64,000 bases of DNA from Candidatus Zhuqueibacterota bacterium. GTDB taxonomy: Bacteria > Zhuqueibacterota > Zhuqueibacteria > Oceanimicrobiales > Oceanimicrobiaceae. The stretch spans positions 1 through 64,000 of the forward strand of contig JAJDAD010000019.1 in the NCBI GenBank assembly GCA_029262055.1. Direction: 5' to 3'. This document shows positions 43,775 to 52,911 of the stretch, in pieces (positions within the stretch are counted from its first letter, which is position 1; each line of letters begins with the position of its first letter). The notes below the pieces were generated by a model. The model made no database searches and was not told the origin of the DNA. It saw only the letters and a program-made list of their open reading frames with translations. Position numbers and translations under genes: made by a program.

Positions 43775-44158
43775 ATGACAAAAGAGATTGTTTCAACTTC
43801 TGATGCACCGCAAGCTATCGGACCATACTCGCAAGCCGTGCGCGCAGGTTCGCTGCTTTTTGTATCCGGCCAAATCGCGTTGGACCCGGCGTCCGGCAAT
43901 CTGGTGTCCGGCGATGTGCAGGCACAAACAGACCGGGTGATGCAAAACCTGCGAGCGATCATCGCGGCTGCCGGCGGCTCCCTTAACTCGGTCGTGAAGT
44001 GCACAATCTATTTGAAGAACATGACTGATTTTAGCCTGGTGAACGAAACCTACGGCAGCTACTTTCCGGAAGCGCCACCCGCACGTGCAACGGTTGAAGT
44101 TTCCGAGCTTCCCAAAGGCGTGGATGTCGAAATCGATGCCATCGCATTTTTGGGATAG
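43775..44158 (+). CDS. ridA: RidA family enamine/imine deaminase
   Basis: This 127-residue protein of the YjgF/YER057c/UK114 family hydrolyses reactive enamine/imine intermediates made by PLP enzymes. The sequence begins STSDAPQAIGPYSQAVRAG, typical of RidA, and includes the expected FVSGQIALDP and the conserved Arg of the active site in PPARATVEV. The trimer-forming end DVEIDAIAFLG is intact. The ATG follows GAGGAAGGATAAAG. It diverges from the YfiM-like gene and is followed after about 110 bases by the promoter of the mla genes, so it is probably transcribed alone. Confidence 0.94.
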   Translation: MTKEIVSTSDAPQAIGPYSQAVRAGSLLFVSGQIALDPASGNLVSGDVQAQTDRVMQNLRAIIAAAGGSLNSVVKCTIYLKNMTDFSLVNETYGSYFPEAPPARATVEVSELPKGVDVEIDAIAFLG

Positions 44159-44268
44159 CTGAACCGGGCATGAGCAGGCTCTCCCGCAACGCTATCATGT
44201 TCGCGCAAATGCCAATTTGGCAACCCGAAAATCCTCGGTTCTGTCCGACAAACAAAATCAAAATCAAT

Positions 44269-44297
44269 TTGGGTTCACGGTTATTATTTTGTATATT
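44269..44297 (+). promoter_or_regulatory. Promoter of the mlaE-mlaF-mlaD operon
   Basis: TTGGGT (44269-44274), a 17-base spacer and TATATT (44292-44297) precede the mlaE start codon by about 35 bases, with AAGGAG following. Each box has four or five of six consensus bases. Confidence 0.55.
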
Positions 44298-44332
44298 GCT
44301 CGGATTTAGAAGAAGGAGCTAAGTGCATTCGC

Positions 44333-45112
44333 ATGACTTTAGTTTTTCGATTTTTGGGACAACGATTCTATCACTTCTTTTATCACCTGGGCTGTTTTGG
44401 CGACCTCCTTTGGAAAACCGCCAAATCTCTGGGAGACTTCAAAATCTATTCTGCTCTGGTAGGCGAGCAAATGCTGCGTATCGGTGTTCAGTCACTTCCG
44501 ATCACAATCTACATTGCGGCATTCGCGGGCATGGTCACCACCATCCAGAGTTCTGAAAACTTCGACCAGTTTGTGCCGGCCTACCTGATAGGCTTTGTGG
44601 TTGAAAAAGGCATTCTGCGCGAGCTTTCGGCAGTCTTGACCGGGCTGGTCCTGGCCGGACGCGTCGGCGCTTCCATTGCAGCAGAGCTTGGTACGATGCG
44701 GGTTACGGAGCAGATCGATGCCCTGGAAACTCTGGCGTTCAACCCGGTGTCATACTTGATTGTCCCGCGCGTCATTGCCGGAACGCTGATGTTCCCGGTG
44801 TTGACGATTTTCGCAGGATTTATCGGAGTTACTACAGGATGGCTGAGCGCCATATCTATTATGAATGTCACCACCGTTGAGTTCTTCAAAGGTGCTCGTG
44901 AGTTTGCGGACAATAAAGATTTTATTTTGCCGATGGCCAAGTCGTTTTTGTTTGGCGCAGCCATTACACTTATTGCCTGCTATCACGGCTTTAACTCTAA
45001 AGGTGGCGCTGAAGGCGTAGGCAACGCGGCTACCAAAGCGGCGGTAACTTCCTGCTTGATGATTCTGTTTCTGGATTTCCTGATCGCGGCACTCATTCTG
45101 TTCAAGTATTAG
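44333..45112 (+). CDS. mlaE: MlaE-type ABC transporter permease
   Basis: This 259-residue inner-membrane permease with five or six helices belongs to the MlaE/YrbE family, which moves phospholipids between the membranes. It includes the family core ELSAVLTGLVLAGRVGASIAAELGTM, quoted here through its central LAGRVGASIAAELG, and then VTEQIDALETLAFNPVSYL with PRVIAGTLMFP. The N-terminal 40 residues form the usual amphipathic segment. It pairs with the ATPase 8 bases downstream and the MCE protein after it. Start ATG 44333; a GTG ten bases earlier is in another frame. Confidence 0.9.
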   Translation: MTLVFRFLGQRFYHFFYHLGCFGDLLWKTAKSLGDFKIYSALVGEQMLRIGVQSLPITIYIAAFAGMVTTIQSSENFDQFVPAYLIGFVVEKGILRELSAVLTGLVLAGRVGASIAAELGTMRVTEQIDALETLAFNPVSYLIVPRVIAGTLMFPVLTIFAGFIGVTTGWLSAISIMNVTTVEFFKGAREFADNKDFILPMAKSFLFGAAITLIACYHGFNSKGGAEGVGNAATKAAVTSCLMILFLDFLIAALILFKY

Positions 45113-45120
45113 GTCCGCAC

Positions 45121-45867
45121 ATGATCGAGATTAAACAATTGTTCAAAAGGTTTGAAGGCAATGAGGTTCTCCGAGGTGTCGACCTGACTATCGGGAAGGG
45201 GCATACCACGGCGATCATCGGTAGCAGTGGTTCGGGCAAGAGTGTTTTGTTGAAGCACATCATCGGATTGTTAAAACCGGAGGCGGGGTGTGTTTTCCTG
45301 GATGGCGTCTGTGTTACCGATCTCAATTATGAGCAATTAAAAGATGTGCGAAAAAAGATGGCCATGGTATTCCAGGGCGCTGCTTTATTTGACTCGATGA
45401 CCATTGCGGAAAACGTCGGAATTGGCCTGTACAGTCATACCAGGATGTCTAGGGAACAAATCGCACGGAGAGTCACCGAGTGCCTGGACTGGGTTGGCCT
45501 GCACAAGATCGAGAAACTGTCACCAGCCGAGTTGAGCGGTGGCATGCAAAAACGCGTCGCTATTGCCAGGGCCATTGCCATGGAACCGGAGATCTTGCTC
45601 TACGATGAGCCAACCACCGGCCTGGATCCTATCAGAGCAAATTCCATAAACGACCTGATTGTACATTTGCAAAACAAATTAGACGTAACTTCGATCGTCG
45701 TTACGCACGACATGAACAGTGTTGAAAGGATCGCAGACTTTGTTGCATTTCTGCACAACGGCAGGATTCGATTCGAAGGCACCGTACAAGAGCTGCGGGA
45801 GTCAGAAGATGTGATTTTGCGTAATTTTGTCGAGGGAGTGGATGAAGTTGAAACTTTGGCAGCTTAA
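45121..45867 (+). CDS. mlaF: MlaF-type ABC transporter ATP-binding protein
   Basis: This 248-residue ATPase powers the Mla lipid transporter. It shows Walker A (GSSGSGKS within IIGSSGSGKSVLLKHIIG), the signature LSGGMQKR, Walker B plus catalytic Glu in LLYDEPTTGLDP and the switch His in VTHDMNS. A Q-loop MVFQGAALFDSMT matches the MlaF/MkL group closely. It is in tight order with mlaE (8-base gap) and mlaD (18-base gap). No MlaB (STAS) or MlaC gene follows here. Confidence 0.94.
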   Translation: MIEIKQLFKRFEGNEVLRGVDLTIGKGHTTAIIGSSGSGKSVLLKHIIGLLKPEAGCVFLDGVCVTDLNYEQLKDVRKKMAMVFQGAALFDSMTIAENVGIGLYSHTRMSREQIARRVTECLDWVGLHKIEKLSPAELSGGMQKRVAIARAIAMEPEILLYDEPTTGLDPIRANSINDLIVHLQNKLDVTSIVVTHDMNSVERIADFVAFLHNGRIRFEGTVQELRESEDVILRNFVEGVDEVETLAA

Positions 45868-45885
45868 TCAGAGGAGCAGACTTCC

Positions 45886-46788
45886 ATGAGAAAAATTGGA
45901 GCAGAAGTCGCGGCGGGAGCGGCGATTTTTTTTGCTTTTGTGCTATTTGTTTTCGGATTCCTTTTCTTAAAGAACACCTCTCTCAAAGCCGGCAGGTACC
46001 ACGTTCAGGTGCGGTTCGACGACGTCTCCGGCCTCGAGAAAAGCGATCCGGTCAGCGTCTCAGGGTTGCGAGTGGGGAAGGTGGTCAGCTTTAAACTCGA
46101 TGGGCTGACTGTTATTGTGGATGCCGAACTCGAACCTGAAATCAAGCTGCCGAGCGACTCCCGTGCCCAGCTGAAATCCCTGGGGATGGTCGGTGAAAAG
46201 TTCATCGATATTGTTCCGGGCGCGTCGCCTTCATTTCTCAACGATGGAGATATCATCAATGGGTATACCTCTGGCGACCTTGAGGCGCTCACCGGGTCCG
46301 CAGAAGGTTTGATGCGACACGCTGAAGAGCTGATCATCAAACTGAAGGCGGCATTCGATAACGTTTTTGATCCGCTCGCACAGGAAAATCTGAAGGAGAC
46401 CATGCAACACGTGCGCAACCTGTCGGTTGCGTTAGACCGCAACAGCGATCACCTCGAAAAACTGCTGGCAAATTCCGACGAGCTGTCTCAAAACATGAAC
46501 GACATCCTGACATCGCGCAAAGCAAAAATAGAAGAATCCATTGACAATCTGCATGGCACGACGGGCGAGATCGGGGATCTAACCGCCAAGATCGACAGCT
46601 CATTAACCACTGTCAGATCGCTCCTCGCCAAAATCGAAAATCAGGAAGGGTCGGTAGGCAAAGTCCTTGGCAGCGACGAGCTTTACAATAATGTCAGGGA
46701 CCTGACTGTCGAACTGGACACCTTACTTCTTGACTTGCAGAAACGGCCACAGAAATACATCAACCTTGACTTTATCCGGGTTTTTTAG
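45886..46788 (+). CDS. mlaD: MlaD-type MCE lipid-transport protein
   Basis: This 300-residue protein has one N-terminal membrane helix (about residues 10-30) followed by an MCE domain, with YHVQVRFDDVSGLEKSDPVSVSGL at its start and KSLGMVGEKFIDIVPG at its end. The second half (about 145-290) is a long helical, coiled-coil-rich region, longer than in proteobacterial MlaD. It can form a channel or bridge in the periplasm, as MCE proteins with extended helices (PqiB- or LetB-like) do. It completes the mlaE-F-D operon. Confidence 0.9.
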   Translation: MRKIGAEVAAGAAIFFAFVLFVFGFLFLKNTSLKAGRYHVQVRFDDVSGLEKSDPVSVSGLRVGKVVSFKLDGLTVIVDAELEPEIKLPSDSRAQLKSLGMVGEKFIDIVPGASPSFLNDGDIINGYTSGDLEALTGSAEGLMRHAEELIIKLKAAFDNVFDPLAQENLKETMQHVRNLSVALDRNSDHLEKLLANSDELSQNMNDILTSRKAKIEESIDNLHGTTGEIGDLTAKIDSSLTTVRSLLAKIENQEGSVGKVLGSDELYNNVRDLTVELDTLLLDLQKRPQKYINLDFIRVF

Positions 46789-47050
46789 AACGATGTTTTT
46801 TCATATAGCGCTGTGAAAATTGTGGCCGGTTTGGGTACGTTGACGGCAAAACTGTTCTTCCCCAGGCCACCAAACCTCAGTCCTGTGCTTGTGATTTCGA
46901 CTGCGTTCCTTACCCGGATGATGGCAAATCCGGGAGGTTTGCCGGCTTGATTTCAGCCTGCTTGCAGCAAGCCAGACGACGCCATCATAGCCAATCGCAA
47001 CTTGTTCAGCCTGTTCACGTAACATTCTGCTGGCTCACGCGAATAAAGAC

Positions 47051-47968
47051 ATGCTTGCTTTAGAAACCCAGGATCTTACCAAAATATTCAGGAGTGGCAA
47101 GGTCACCGCACTGGACGGCGTCTCGCTGGCGGTAGACACGGGCCATATCTTCGGGCTGTTGGGTCCAAACGGCGCCGGGAAAACCACCCTTATCAAAATC
47201 CTGCTCGGGATTCTTTACCCAACTTCCGGCAGCGCCAGGATCCTGGAGCACCCCTTGAACAACATTCAAGTCAAAGAAAAAATCGGCTACCTGCCCGAGA
47301 ATCACCGCTACCCGGAATTCCTGAAAGGCGGACAAGTACTGGATTATTTTGCGCGGCTATCCGGTGTCTCGATGCAGGACATTCAAAAGCGGAAACCCGC
47401 GCTTTTGGAAATGGTCAATTTGCTTGAATGGCAAAACACAAAAATCAAAAAGTACTCGAAAGGTATGCTGCAAAGACTCGGCATGGCGCAGGCCATGATG
47501 AACGATCCCGACATTCTGTTTCTGGACGAACCAACTGACGGGGTCGACCCGATTGGCCGGAGAGCCATCAGGGATGTTTTGCGCCGCCTGCAAAGCGAAG
47601 GCAAAACCATCTTCATTAATTCACACCTGCTTTCCGAGGTTGAGATGATCTGCGATCAGGTCGCCATCCTGGACAAAGGGCGGTTGGTGAGCAGCGGCAC
47701 AGTGGAGGAGCTTACGTCTCCCTCCAAAAAATACCGCTTCCAGACAGTCGGCATTCCAGACGATGTGGTCGCCAAACTCAAACCATTCGCCCTGAAGATT
47801 GAACACTACAACAATTCGCTCGAAGCAACCTGTGCCAATTTCTACAGTGTGAACGACATCATCGATTGTCTGCGCGCCAACAACGTTGTGATCAAGTCAA
47901 TCGTGCCGCACAAGCGTACTCTGGAAGAGAGCTTCATCGAAATTCTAAAAAAAGACGTGATAAACTAG
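47051..47968 (+). CDS. ABC exporter ATP-binding protein (NosF/CcmA-type)
   Basis: This 305-residue ABC ATPase has Walker A GPNGAGKT, the signature YSKGMLQRLGMAQ and Walker B with catalytic Glu in LFLDEPTDGVDP. The extended C-terminal tail of about 85 residues is common in exporters of the ABC-2 type. It couples directly to the permease gene, whose ATG starts at the base after its stop. The substrate is unknown; relatives include NosF (copper enzyme assembly), but the match is to the general class. Confidence 0.9.
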   Translation: MLALETQDLTKIFRSGKVTALDGVSLAVDTGHIFGLLGPNGAGKTTLIKILLGILYPTSGSARILEHPLNNIQVKEKIGYLPENHRYPEFLKGGQVLDYFARLSGVSMQDIQKRKPALLEMVNLLEWQNTKIKKYSKGMLQRLGMAQAMMNDPDILFLDEPTDGVDPIGRRAIRDVLRRLQSEGKTIFINSHLLSEVEMICDQVAILDKGRLVSSGTVEELTSPSKKYRFQTVGIPDDVVAKLKPFALKIEHYNNSLEATCANFYSVNDIIDCLRANNVVIKSIVPHKRTLEESFIEILKKDVIN

Positions 47969-48808
47969 ATGTCGGTTCTTTTGAAAACCTGGGCTTTGGT
48001 GCGCCATACTGTTCGCGAATCGCTGGCCAGAAAAACGTTCATCGCCTTCTTCACCATCTCCACAATTGTCTTGATCTTTATGATCCTCGCCTTAAACATC
48101 GAAGCGGTGGAAGCCGGTATGGCCATGGTCCAAGTAATGGGACAGGACATCAACAAAAGTGATGGCTTCGACATTCAAAAAATCATCATGGACATTGAGG
48201 CCGTCATTGCTGTCGTCATGTTTTCCGGGGGTATTTTTCTCTCTATTTTTGCTACCGCCAGCCTGGTGCCGAACATGCTGGAAAAGGGGTACATCGAGTT
48301 GCTCGTCTCCAAACCTCTGACCCGGACCCAAATCATTTTAGGGCGATACCTGGGAGCCGTTGCCATCATGGGGCTAAATGTCATCTACCTGATCGGGGGA
48401 ACCTGGTTGATTCTTTCGATCAAAACCGGCGTTTGGTACCAACCATACCTGTATTCAATTCCCATGATTATTGTCACGTTTGCCATTGTACACGCACTTA
48501 TGGTCCTGGTTGGCGTTACCACCAGGAGTACAGGCGTAACGATCATGGTGGCATACACATTGCTTTTCTTAAGCCCCTTTTTGCAACAAAAAGACAAAAT
48601 TTACGCTTTATTATCTAGTAAGGTTTATTACTACCTGCTTGAGAGCCTTTACCAGATCTTACCGAAGACATTTGAGTTAGGCGAAATGAACCACGCACTG
48701 GTGGTGGGACGTCCCATCGATTCATGGGTACCATTATGGACTTCGTGTGTTGTTGGGGTTGTCTTGCTTTCATCTGCGACCTTAATTTTTTCAAGAAAAG
48801 ATTTCTAA
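47969..48808 (+). CDS. ABC-2 type permease, NosY-like
   Basis: This 279-residue inner-membrane protein has about six helices: an N-terminal one followed by a periplasmic segment, then five more to the end. The stretch MLEKGYIELLVSKPLTRTQIILGRYLGAVA (key part LVSKPLTRTQIILGRYLG) is the conserved region of ABC-2/NosY permeases. It starts at the base following the stop of the ATPase gene, so the two form a transporter. The lipoprotein gene starts 17 bases after its stop, suggesting a shared function. Confidence 0.87.
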   Translation: MSVLLKTWALVRHTVRESLARKTFIAFFTISTIVLIFMILALNIEAVEAGMAMVQVMGQDINKSDGFDIQKIIMDIEAVIAVVMFSGGIFLSIFATASLVPNMLEKGYIELLVSKPLTRTQIILGRYLGAVAIMGLNVIYLIGGTWLILSIKTGVWYQPYLYSIPMIIVTFAIVHALMVLVGVTTRSTGVTIMVAYTLLFLSPFLQQKDKIYALLSSKVYYYLLESLYQILPKTFELGEMNHALVVGRPIDSWVPLWTSCVVGVVLLSSATLIFSRKDF

Positions 48809-48825
48809 GCCCGGCGGAGGTTGAT

Positions 48826-49854
48826 ATGTTTAAAAAAGCCCTACTTACGTTTTTCCTTTTTTCGGTCCTTTTCAATGGCAGCGCCTGTTCAGAGGAGCCA
48901 CAAACCGAAGAGTCGAGCTTTGCCGGTCTCCCGGGCGGAAAGCAGGCGCAAATGGCTGATCATCTAACGTCTATCCCGGCGATGGTGAACATGGTCTTTT
49001 ACATGGACCTGCACGCTTTGCGTGAGACTTCTGTAGGGGCGGAAATGCGTGAGGAGATCGCAATGAAGATCACTGACGACGAGGACTACCTCGAATTCAT
49101 GGAACAGACCGGCGTGGATATTCGGAGAGATTTGGACCAGGTTTGGGTGGGCGCACTCAATGGCCGCGGAAGGAGTCTGGGGGGCGCTATCGCCACAGGT
49201 AATTTTGATGCCAAGAAGATAGTCACATATCTTGAGAATAGGGACCACGATACTTTTGAACAGCGCTCTTATCGGGGGTACGATGTCTATTCCGGCCACG
49301 ACAAGGACAACAGTGTTGTCTTCATCAATTCATCTACCGCTGTGATCGGTGACACTGAGTGGGTTAATGCCACCATTGACCAGATCGAAGATAAGGCCGA
49401 GAGTGTTCTGGATAACCCAGAGATTGCCGGGCATGTTGACGACGTAAGAACAAAGAGCCCGCTGTGGGGAGCCTTTGACCTGCGGGAAACGTCCGGAAAA
49501 TGGGCCGAGGAAATCAAAAAACGCGGTTCCTCCTTTAAGGGCACCAAGTCGCTCGAAAACATCCAGTCCCTGGTTTTCCATACGGAAGTTCAGGACAAAG
49601 CCGACATTTTTATCAAGGGCAACTTCACCACAGAGGAAGAGGCTCAACTTCTTGCGGAGATGATGAACGGTTTCAAAGCGATGGCAAAACTGATGGTTTC
49701 CGATGACCGGGAAGCCGTCGACATGATAAACGAGATCAAGATAGAGTCCGCCGGTGCGGTCCTTGAGGTTTCTGCGACTATGGACAAGCAGTTCATCGAC
49801 AAAGTGAAAGAAAAGCAAAAAGTATTTTCCAACAGCCCGGTCCGGCTGATGTAG
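48826..49854 (+). CDS. Lipoprotein of unknown function, DUF3352-like
   Basis: This 342-residue protein has a lipoprotein signal with lipobox GSAC (Cys about 20). The mature part starts with AQMADHLTSIPAMVNMVFYM, followed by DLHALRET. This is the style of DUF3352-like proteins, which begin with a P-A-x-[TV]-x-x-[FY]-x-x-[ML]-x-x-L strand. No catalytic motif is seen. The ATG at 48826 follows GGCGGAGG; the longer open frame overlaps the permease. It is probably cotranscribed with the ABC exporter and with a 33-residue membrane peptide that starts on its last base. Confidence 0.75.
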   Translation: MFKKALLTFFLFSVLFNGSACSEEPQTEESSFAGLPGGKQAQMADHLTSIPAMVNMVFYMDLHALRETSVGAEMREEIAMKITDDEDYLEFMEQTGVDIRRDLDQVWVGALNGRGRSLGGAIATGNFDAKKIVTYLENRDHDTFEQRSYRGYDVYSGHDKDNSVVFINSSTAVIGDTEWVNATIDQIEDKAESVLDNPEIAGHVDDVRTKSPLWGAFDLRETSGKWAEEIKKRGSSFKGTKSLENIQSLVFHTEVQDKADIFIKGNFTTEEEAQLLAEMMNGFKAMAKLMVSDDREAVDMINEIKIESAGAVLEVSATMDKQFIDKVKEKQKVFSNSPVRLM

Positions 49855-49955
49855 TGGCGGAAAAGACGATCAAGGCCGTCAGCTTTGTGGCGGCCGGGGC
49901 TGTGATCTTTTCGTTTCTGTGGCAGATTCTGCTGGGTATCTGCCCGGTTCCTTAG
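49854..49955 (+). CDS. 33-residue single-membrane-span peptide
   Basis: The GTG at 49854 shares its first base with the TAG stop of the preceding gene, and the frame ends with TAG at 49953-49955, five bases before a terminator hairpin. The peptide reads MAEKTIKAVSFVAAGAVIFS and continues FLWQILLGICPVP: a short charged N-terminus, one hydrophobic helix of about 20 residues and a Cys-Pro end. Stop-start overlap, composition and the terminator right after it support a real gene. I do not recognise a family. Chance remains possible for an ORF this short. Confidence 0.5.
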   Translation: MAEKTIKAVSFVAAGAVIFSFLWQILLGICPVP

Positions 49956-49959
49956 GAAA

Positions 49960-49981
49960 GGCCACCCGCTTTCGGGTGGCC
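49960..49981 (+). terminator. Terminator hairpin after the ABC/lipoprotein operon
   Basis: GGCCACCCG (49960-49968) and CGGGTGGCC (49973-49981) form a perfect 9-bp stem with a CTTT loop. It is followed by CCTTCGTTCC, which is pyrimidine-rich but not a pure T run. It ends the operon that began at 47051. Confidence 0.7.
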
Positions 49982-50123
49982 CCTTCGTTCCTAAATCACA
50001 TTCCGGAATTACTAGAACCTTCAGCTCACCTCAGGTTGAAATTCACTTTCAATTACCACTTTAATTCCTTAATGTCCTTTTTTTGACAGAGAAAGGCATG
50101 AACTTCAGGACAGACAAGCACAA

Positions 50124-51263
50124 ATGCCCCTAAGACCAGCTTGGGTAGAGATCGACCTTAAACAACTAGACCGCAATTTTCAAATCATTGTCAGAGACAA
50201 GCCCGCAAACCTGGACTTTATGTGCGTCCTCAAAGATGATGCCTATGGCCATGGTATGCTTCAGGTGGCCAGAACATCTTTGCAGTTCGGCGCCAAATAC
50301 CTGGCGGCCGTCACAGTTGACGAAGCCCTGTCGTTGCGCGCCGACGGGATCACCGTCCCCATTCTTGTAATGGGTGAAAGAACGCCCGATGAGCTGGCCC
50401 AGTGTGTCGAACATAATCTAACCTGCCTGGTGAACACTGCCCGTACGGTCAACGCGCTGCAAAAAATAGCTGCTGGGCTTGAAAAAAAAATCCCCGTTCA
50501 AGTGGAGGTCGATACAGGACTTAGCCGGTATGGTGTCCGTTGGACGGATGCCCCTACCCACATTGCGGCAGTGGCAAATGCACAAGGGTTGACGCTCGAA
50601 GGCGTAATGAGTCATTTTGCCATGTCGGACGAGCTCGACAAGTCATTTGCCATGCAACAGTTAGGACGCTTTGTGACTGTTCTGGATGCCATGTCCGGAG
50701 AGGGTGTCCACGTCAACTACCGCCACATGTGCAATACAGGCGGATTTTTGGACCTGCCCGCAGCGCATTTCGACATGGTACGGATGGGGATTCTGCCGCT
50801 GGGAGTCTACCCTTCACAGGTCTGCCGCCGCATTCCGGGTCTCTCGCCGATCATGTCGGTAAAAACCCGCATTGTTGCCATTCAGGAAATCGAGGCGGGC
50901 GATTATGTTGGGTACGGCATGCGTTATCAAGCCACGACCCCGTCCCGAATAGCAGTGTTACCCGTCGGCTATGGTGACGGCTATCCGCGTGTGCGCAATC
51001 AGGGCTTCGTTCTGGTTTGTGGCAGACGTGCTCCTATCGTCGGCGGCAATGCCATGGATGCAATGATGGTAGACATCTCGGATATTCTACAGGCGCAAGT
51101 CATGGATGAAGTGGTTTTGCAGGGAAAACAGAAAGATGAGGAGATTGATGTGCACGAAGTTGCAAGCTTGAAAAAGAGCGTCTCGTACGATATTCTTGCG
51201 GGCTGGCGGTCGAGGTTACCGCGTGTTTACGTGAACAATCAGGATACGCCCGTCAATGACTAG
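50124..51263 (+). CDS. alr: Alanine racemase
   Basis: This 379-residue PLP enzyme makes D-alanine for peptidoglycan. It has the N-terminal barrel with the cofactor-binding Lys37 in VLKDDAYGHGM, where family members usually have VKADAYGHG, and a C-terminal beta domain with GYGMRYQ and VLPVGYGDGYPR. MCNTGGF and GNAMDAMMVDIS match the family. Length is normal. The start is ATG 50124, without a strong ribosome binding site. Its stop is followed by the start of the Wzi-like gene about 10 bases later, so they may be cotranscribed. Confidence 0.94.
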   Translation: MPLRPAWVEIDLKQLDRNFQIIVRDKPANLDFMCVLKDDAYGHGMLQVARTSLQFGAKYLAAVTVDEALSLRADGITVPILVMGERTPDELAQCVEHNLTCLVNTARTVNALQKIAAGLEKKIPVQVEVDTGLSRYGVRWTDAPTHIAAVANAQGLTLEGVMSHFAMSDELDKSFAMQQLGRFVTVLDAMSGEGVHVNYRHMCNTGGFLDLPAAHFDMVRMGILPLGVYPSQVCRRIPGLSPIMSVKTRIVAIQEIEAGDYVGYGMRYQATTPSRIAVLPVGYGDGYPRVRNQGFVLVCGRRAPIVGGNAMDAMMVDISDILQAQVMDEVVLQGKQKDEEIDVHEVASLKKSVSYDILAGWRSRLPRVYVNNQDTPVND

Positions 51264-51273
51264 GACCATAAGA

Positions 51274-52881
51274 ATGAAAATGACAATTGCGAGAGGGCCG
51301 CGGCGTCTTGCCAGCCCGTTTATCTTGTCACTCGCCATTGCGATGTCTTTTCCCGGGGTTGTTACCGCGCAGTCCGCCAATGTGCCATTACGCCACTGGG
51401 CTTACAATTTTATCGACCGATTGGAAACGCGGGGATTGTTCGTTAGCGAAGGGTTGTCCACCCGGCCCTATCCACGCGACACCTTCGCCGCAATCATCCG
51501 GCAGGTTTCACAAAGTATCACGGAAGACGGGAAGACACTCTCAAGAACGGAAGGCGAACTGTTCGAACAACTGAAAGGTGAGTTTCATGAAGAACTCGCT
51601 GGTGATGCGGCCGTCGAACCAGGGGAGAAAGAGCCCCATGCATTCAGCTGGCAGACCGAAGAGATAAACTCTCACTTTGATGTCCTTTTCTCGGAGCAGG
51701 TTCGACTGGAGTCGAAGCAGCCGGCAGATGCCGGCGTCCCCAGGTCCATCACCTCATTGGGAATTGAAGCCAGGGTCAACCTGAAACGCAACCTCGTCAT
51801 TTTTGTGAACGGCACCAGCACTGTTCTCAGCGAAATAGACAGTCTGACCAACACGATTTTCAATCCATCTCTCGGGGTGCCGGTCACCGAAAAAGCCTTT
51901 GTCGATGTTGCCATTGCTGACAATGCCACCGCCTATGTTGTACTACGAACGCACTGGTTTGACTTTGAATTGGGCCGGGACCTGGTCGAGTGGGGGCCTG
52001 GTTTTCGTGGCAATCTGCTCCTCTCGAGGAACTCAAATGTCTATGACCTGTTGAAGTTGAGTTTCCGCTACAAAAAAGCGAACTTTGAGTATTTTCACGG
52101 CTTTCTAAATGCCGAAAGAAGCAAATATATTACCGCTCACAGACTGGAGATAAGACCATCGGCGAGTGTGCAACTGGCGATTTCGGAGTCGGTGGTATAT
52201 GGCGATCGCAGTGTGGAACCGCTCTACCTCAATCCATTCGTGCCGTTTATCATCGCCGAACGCCATGTTGGCAATAAAGACAACAACATGGTCAGCATCG
52301 ACGGGACGTGGTTCTGGCGGGAGAAGGGGGTTAAGTTCTACTCTGAAATTTTCTTTGATGACTTTAGCCTGGCTAAGGATCTGTTCGGAAACTTCGGAAA
52401 CAAATGGGCTATTCTGGCCGGCGGCCTAGTGACCGACCCCTTCGGTCTGCCCGACACCGACGTGCGCTTCGAGGTCGTCAGGATACAGCCCTTTAGCTAC
52501 TCTCACCGCTTTCCCAGAAATACCTACTCCAACTACAACAACACCATCGGCCACTGGTTGGGTCCGGATACGGACGATCTGTACCTGGAGCTGGCACATC
52601 AGGTTGGCCGCGAACTCCGCCTGGCCATTTCTGTTGAACAAAGACGAAAGGGGCAAAACGACATCAATCAGGGTGAACCGCCGGAAGACGGGCGGACAAA
52701 ATTCCTGGGCGGGATCGTAGAGAGAAATCGCTACTACGGGCTGAGTGCGGACTGGCAGTTCCGCCGGGATTGGTTCGTGGCTGCGGATTATCAGATAATC
52801 CAGGCTAAGAATCTTCAGAATCGTGCCGGTATCAATCAGACCAACCACCGGCTCTTCTTGCGTCTGAACCTGAACTTCTAA
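51274..52881 (+). CDS. Wzi-like outer-membrane beta-barrel protein
   Basis: This 535-residue exported protein has a signal peptide ending VVTAQ. The N-terminal domain includes PLRHWAYNFIDRLETRGLF, which resembles an SLH-like helix pair. A beta-rich barrel of alternating aromatic strands follows, ending in RLFLRLNLNF with the terminal Phe expected by the BAM machinery. This layout fits the capsule-assembly Wzi family, which holds polysaccharide at the cell surface. The ATG at 51274 follows AGGACCATAAGA; a start 18 bases upstream overlaps alr. Its role in capsule or exopolysaccharide export is inferred. Confidence 0.8.
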   Translation: MKMTIARGPRRLASPFILSLAIAMSFPGVVTAQSANVPLRHWAYNFIDRLETRGLFVSEGLSTRPYPRDTFAAIIRQVSQSITEDGKTLSRTEGELFEQLKGEFHEELAGDAAVEPGEKEPHAFSWQTEEINSHFDVLFSEQVRLESKQPADAGVPRSITSLGIEARVNLKRNLVIFVNGTSTVLSEIDSLTNTIFNPSLGVPVTEKAFVDVAIADNATAYVVLRTHWFDFELGRDLVEWGPGFRGNLLLSRNSNVYDLLKLSFRYKKANFEYFHGFLNAERSKYITAHRLEIRPSASVQLAISESVVYGDRSVEPLYLNPFVPFIIAERHVGNKDNNMVSIDGTWFWREKGVKFYSEIFFDDFSLAKDLFGNFGNKWAILAGGLVTDPFGLPDTDVRFEVVRIQPFSYSHRFPRNTYSNYNNTIGHWLGPDTDDLYLELAHQVGRELRLAISVEQRRKGQNDINQGEPPEDGRTKFLGGIVERNRYYGLSADWQFRRDWFVAADYQIIQAKNLQNRAGINQTNHRLFLRLNLNF

Positions 52882-52911
52882 CTGTCGTTTTTAGGTGAAG
52901 CTAAAACAGCT

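Noticed and set aside
46801-47025. 74-codon minus-strand frame between mlaD and the ABC genes
   Set aside because: It has no ribosome binding site, a basic unstructured translation and no family resemblance. The 262-base gap probably holds only the promoter of the ABC operon.
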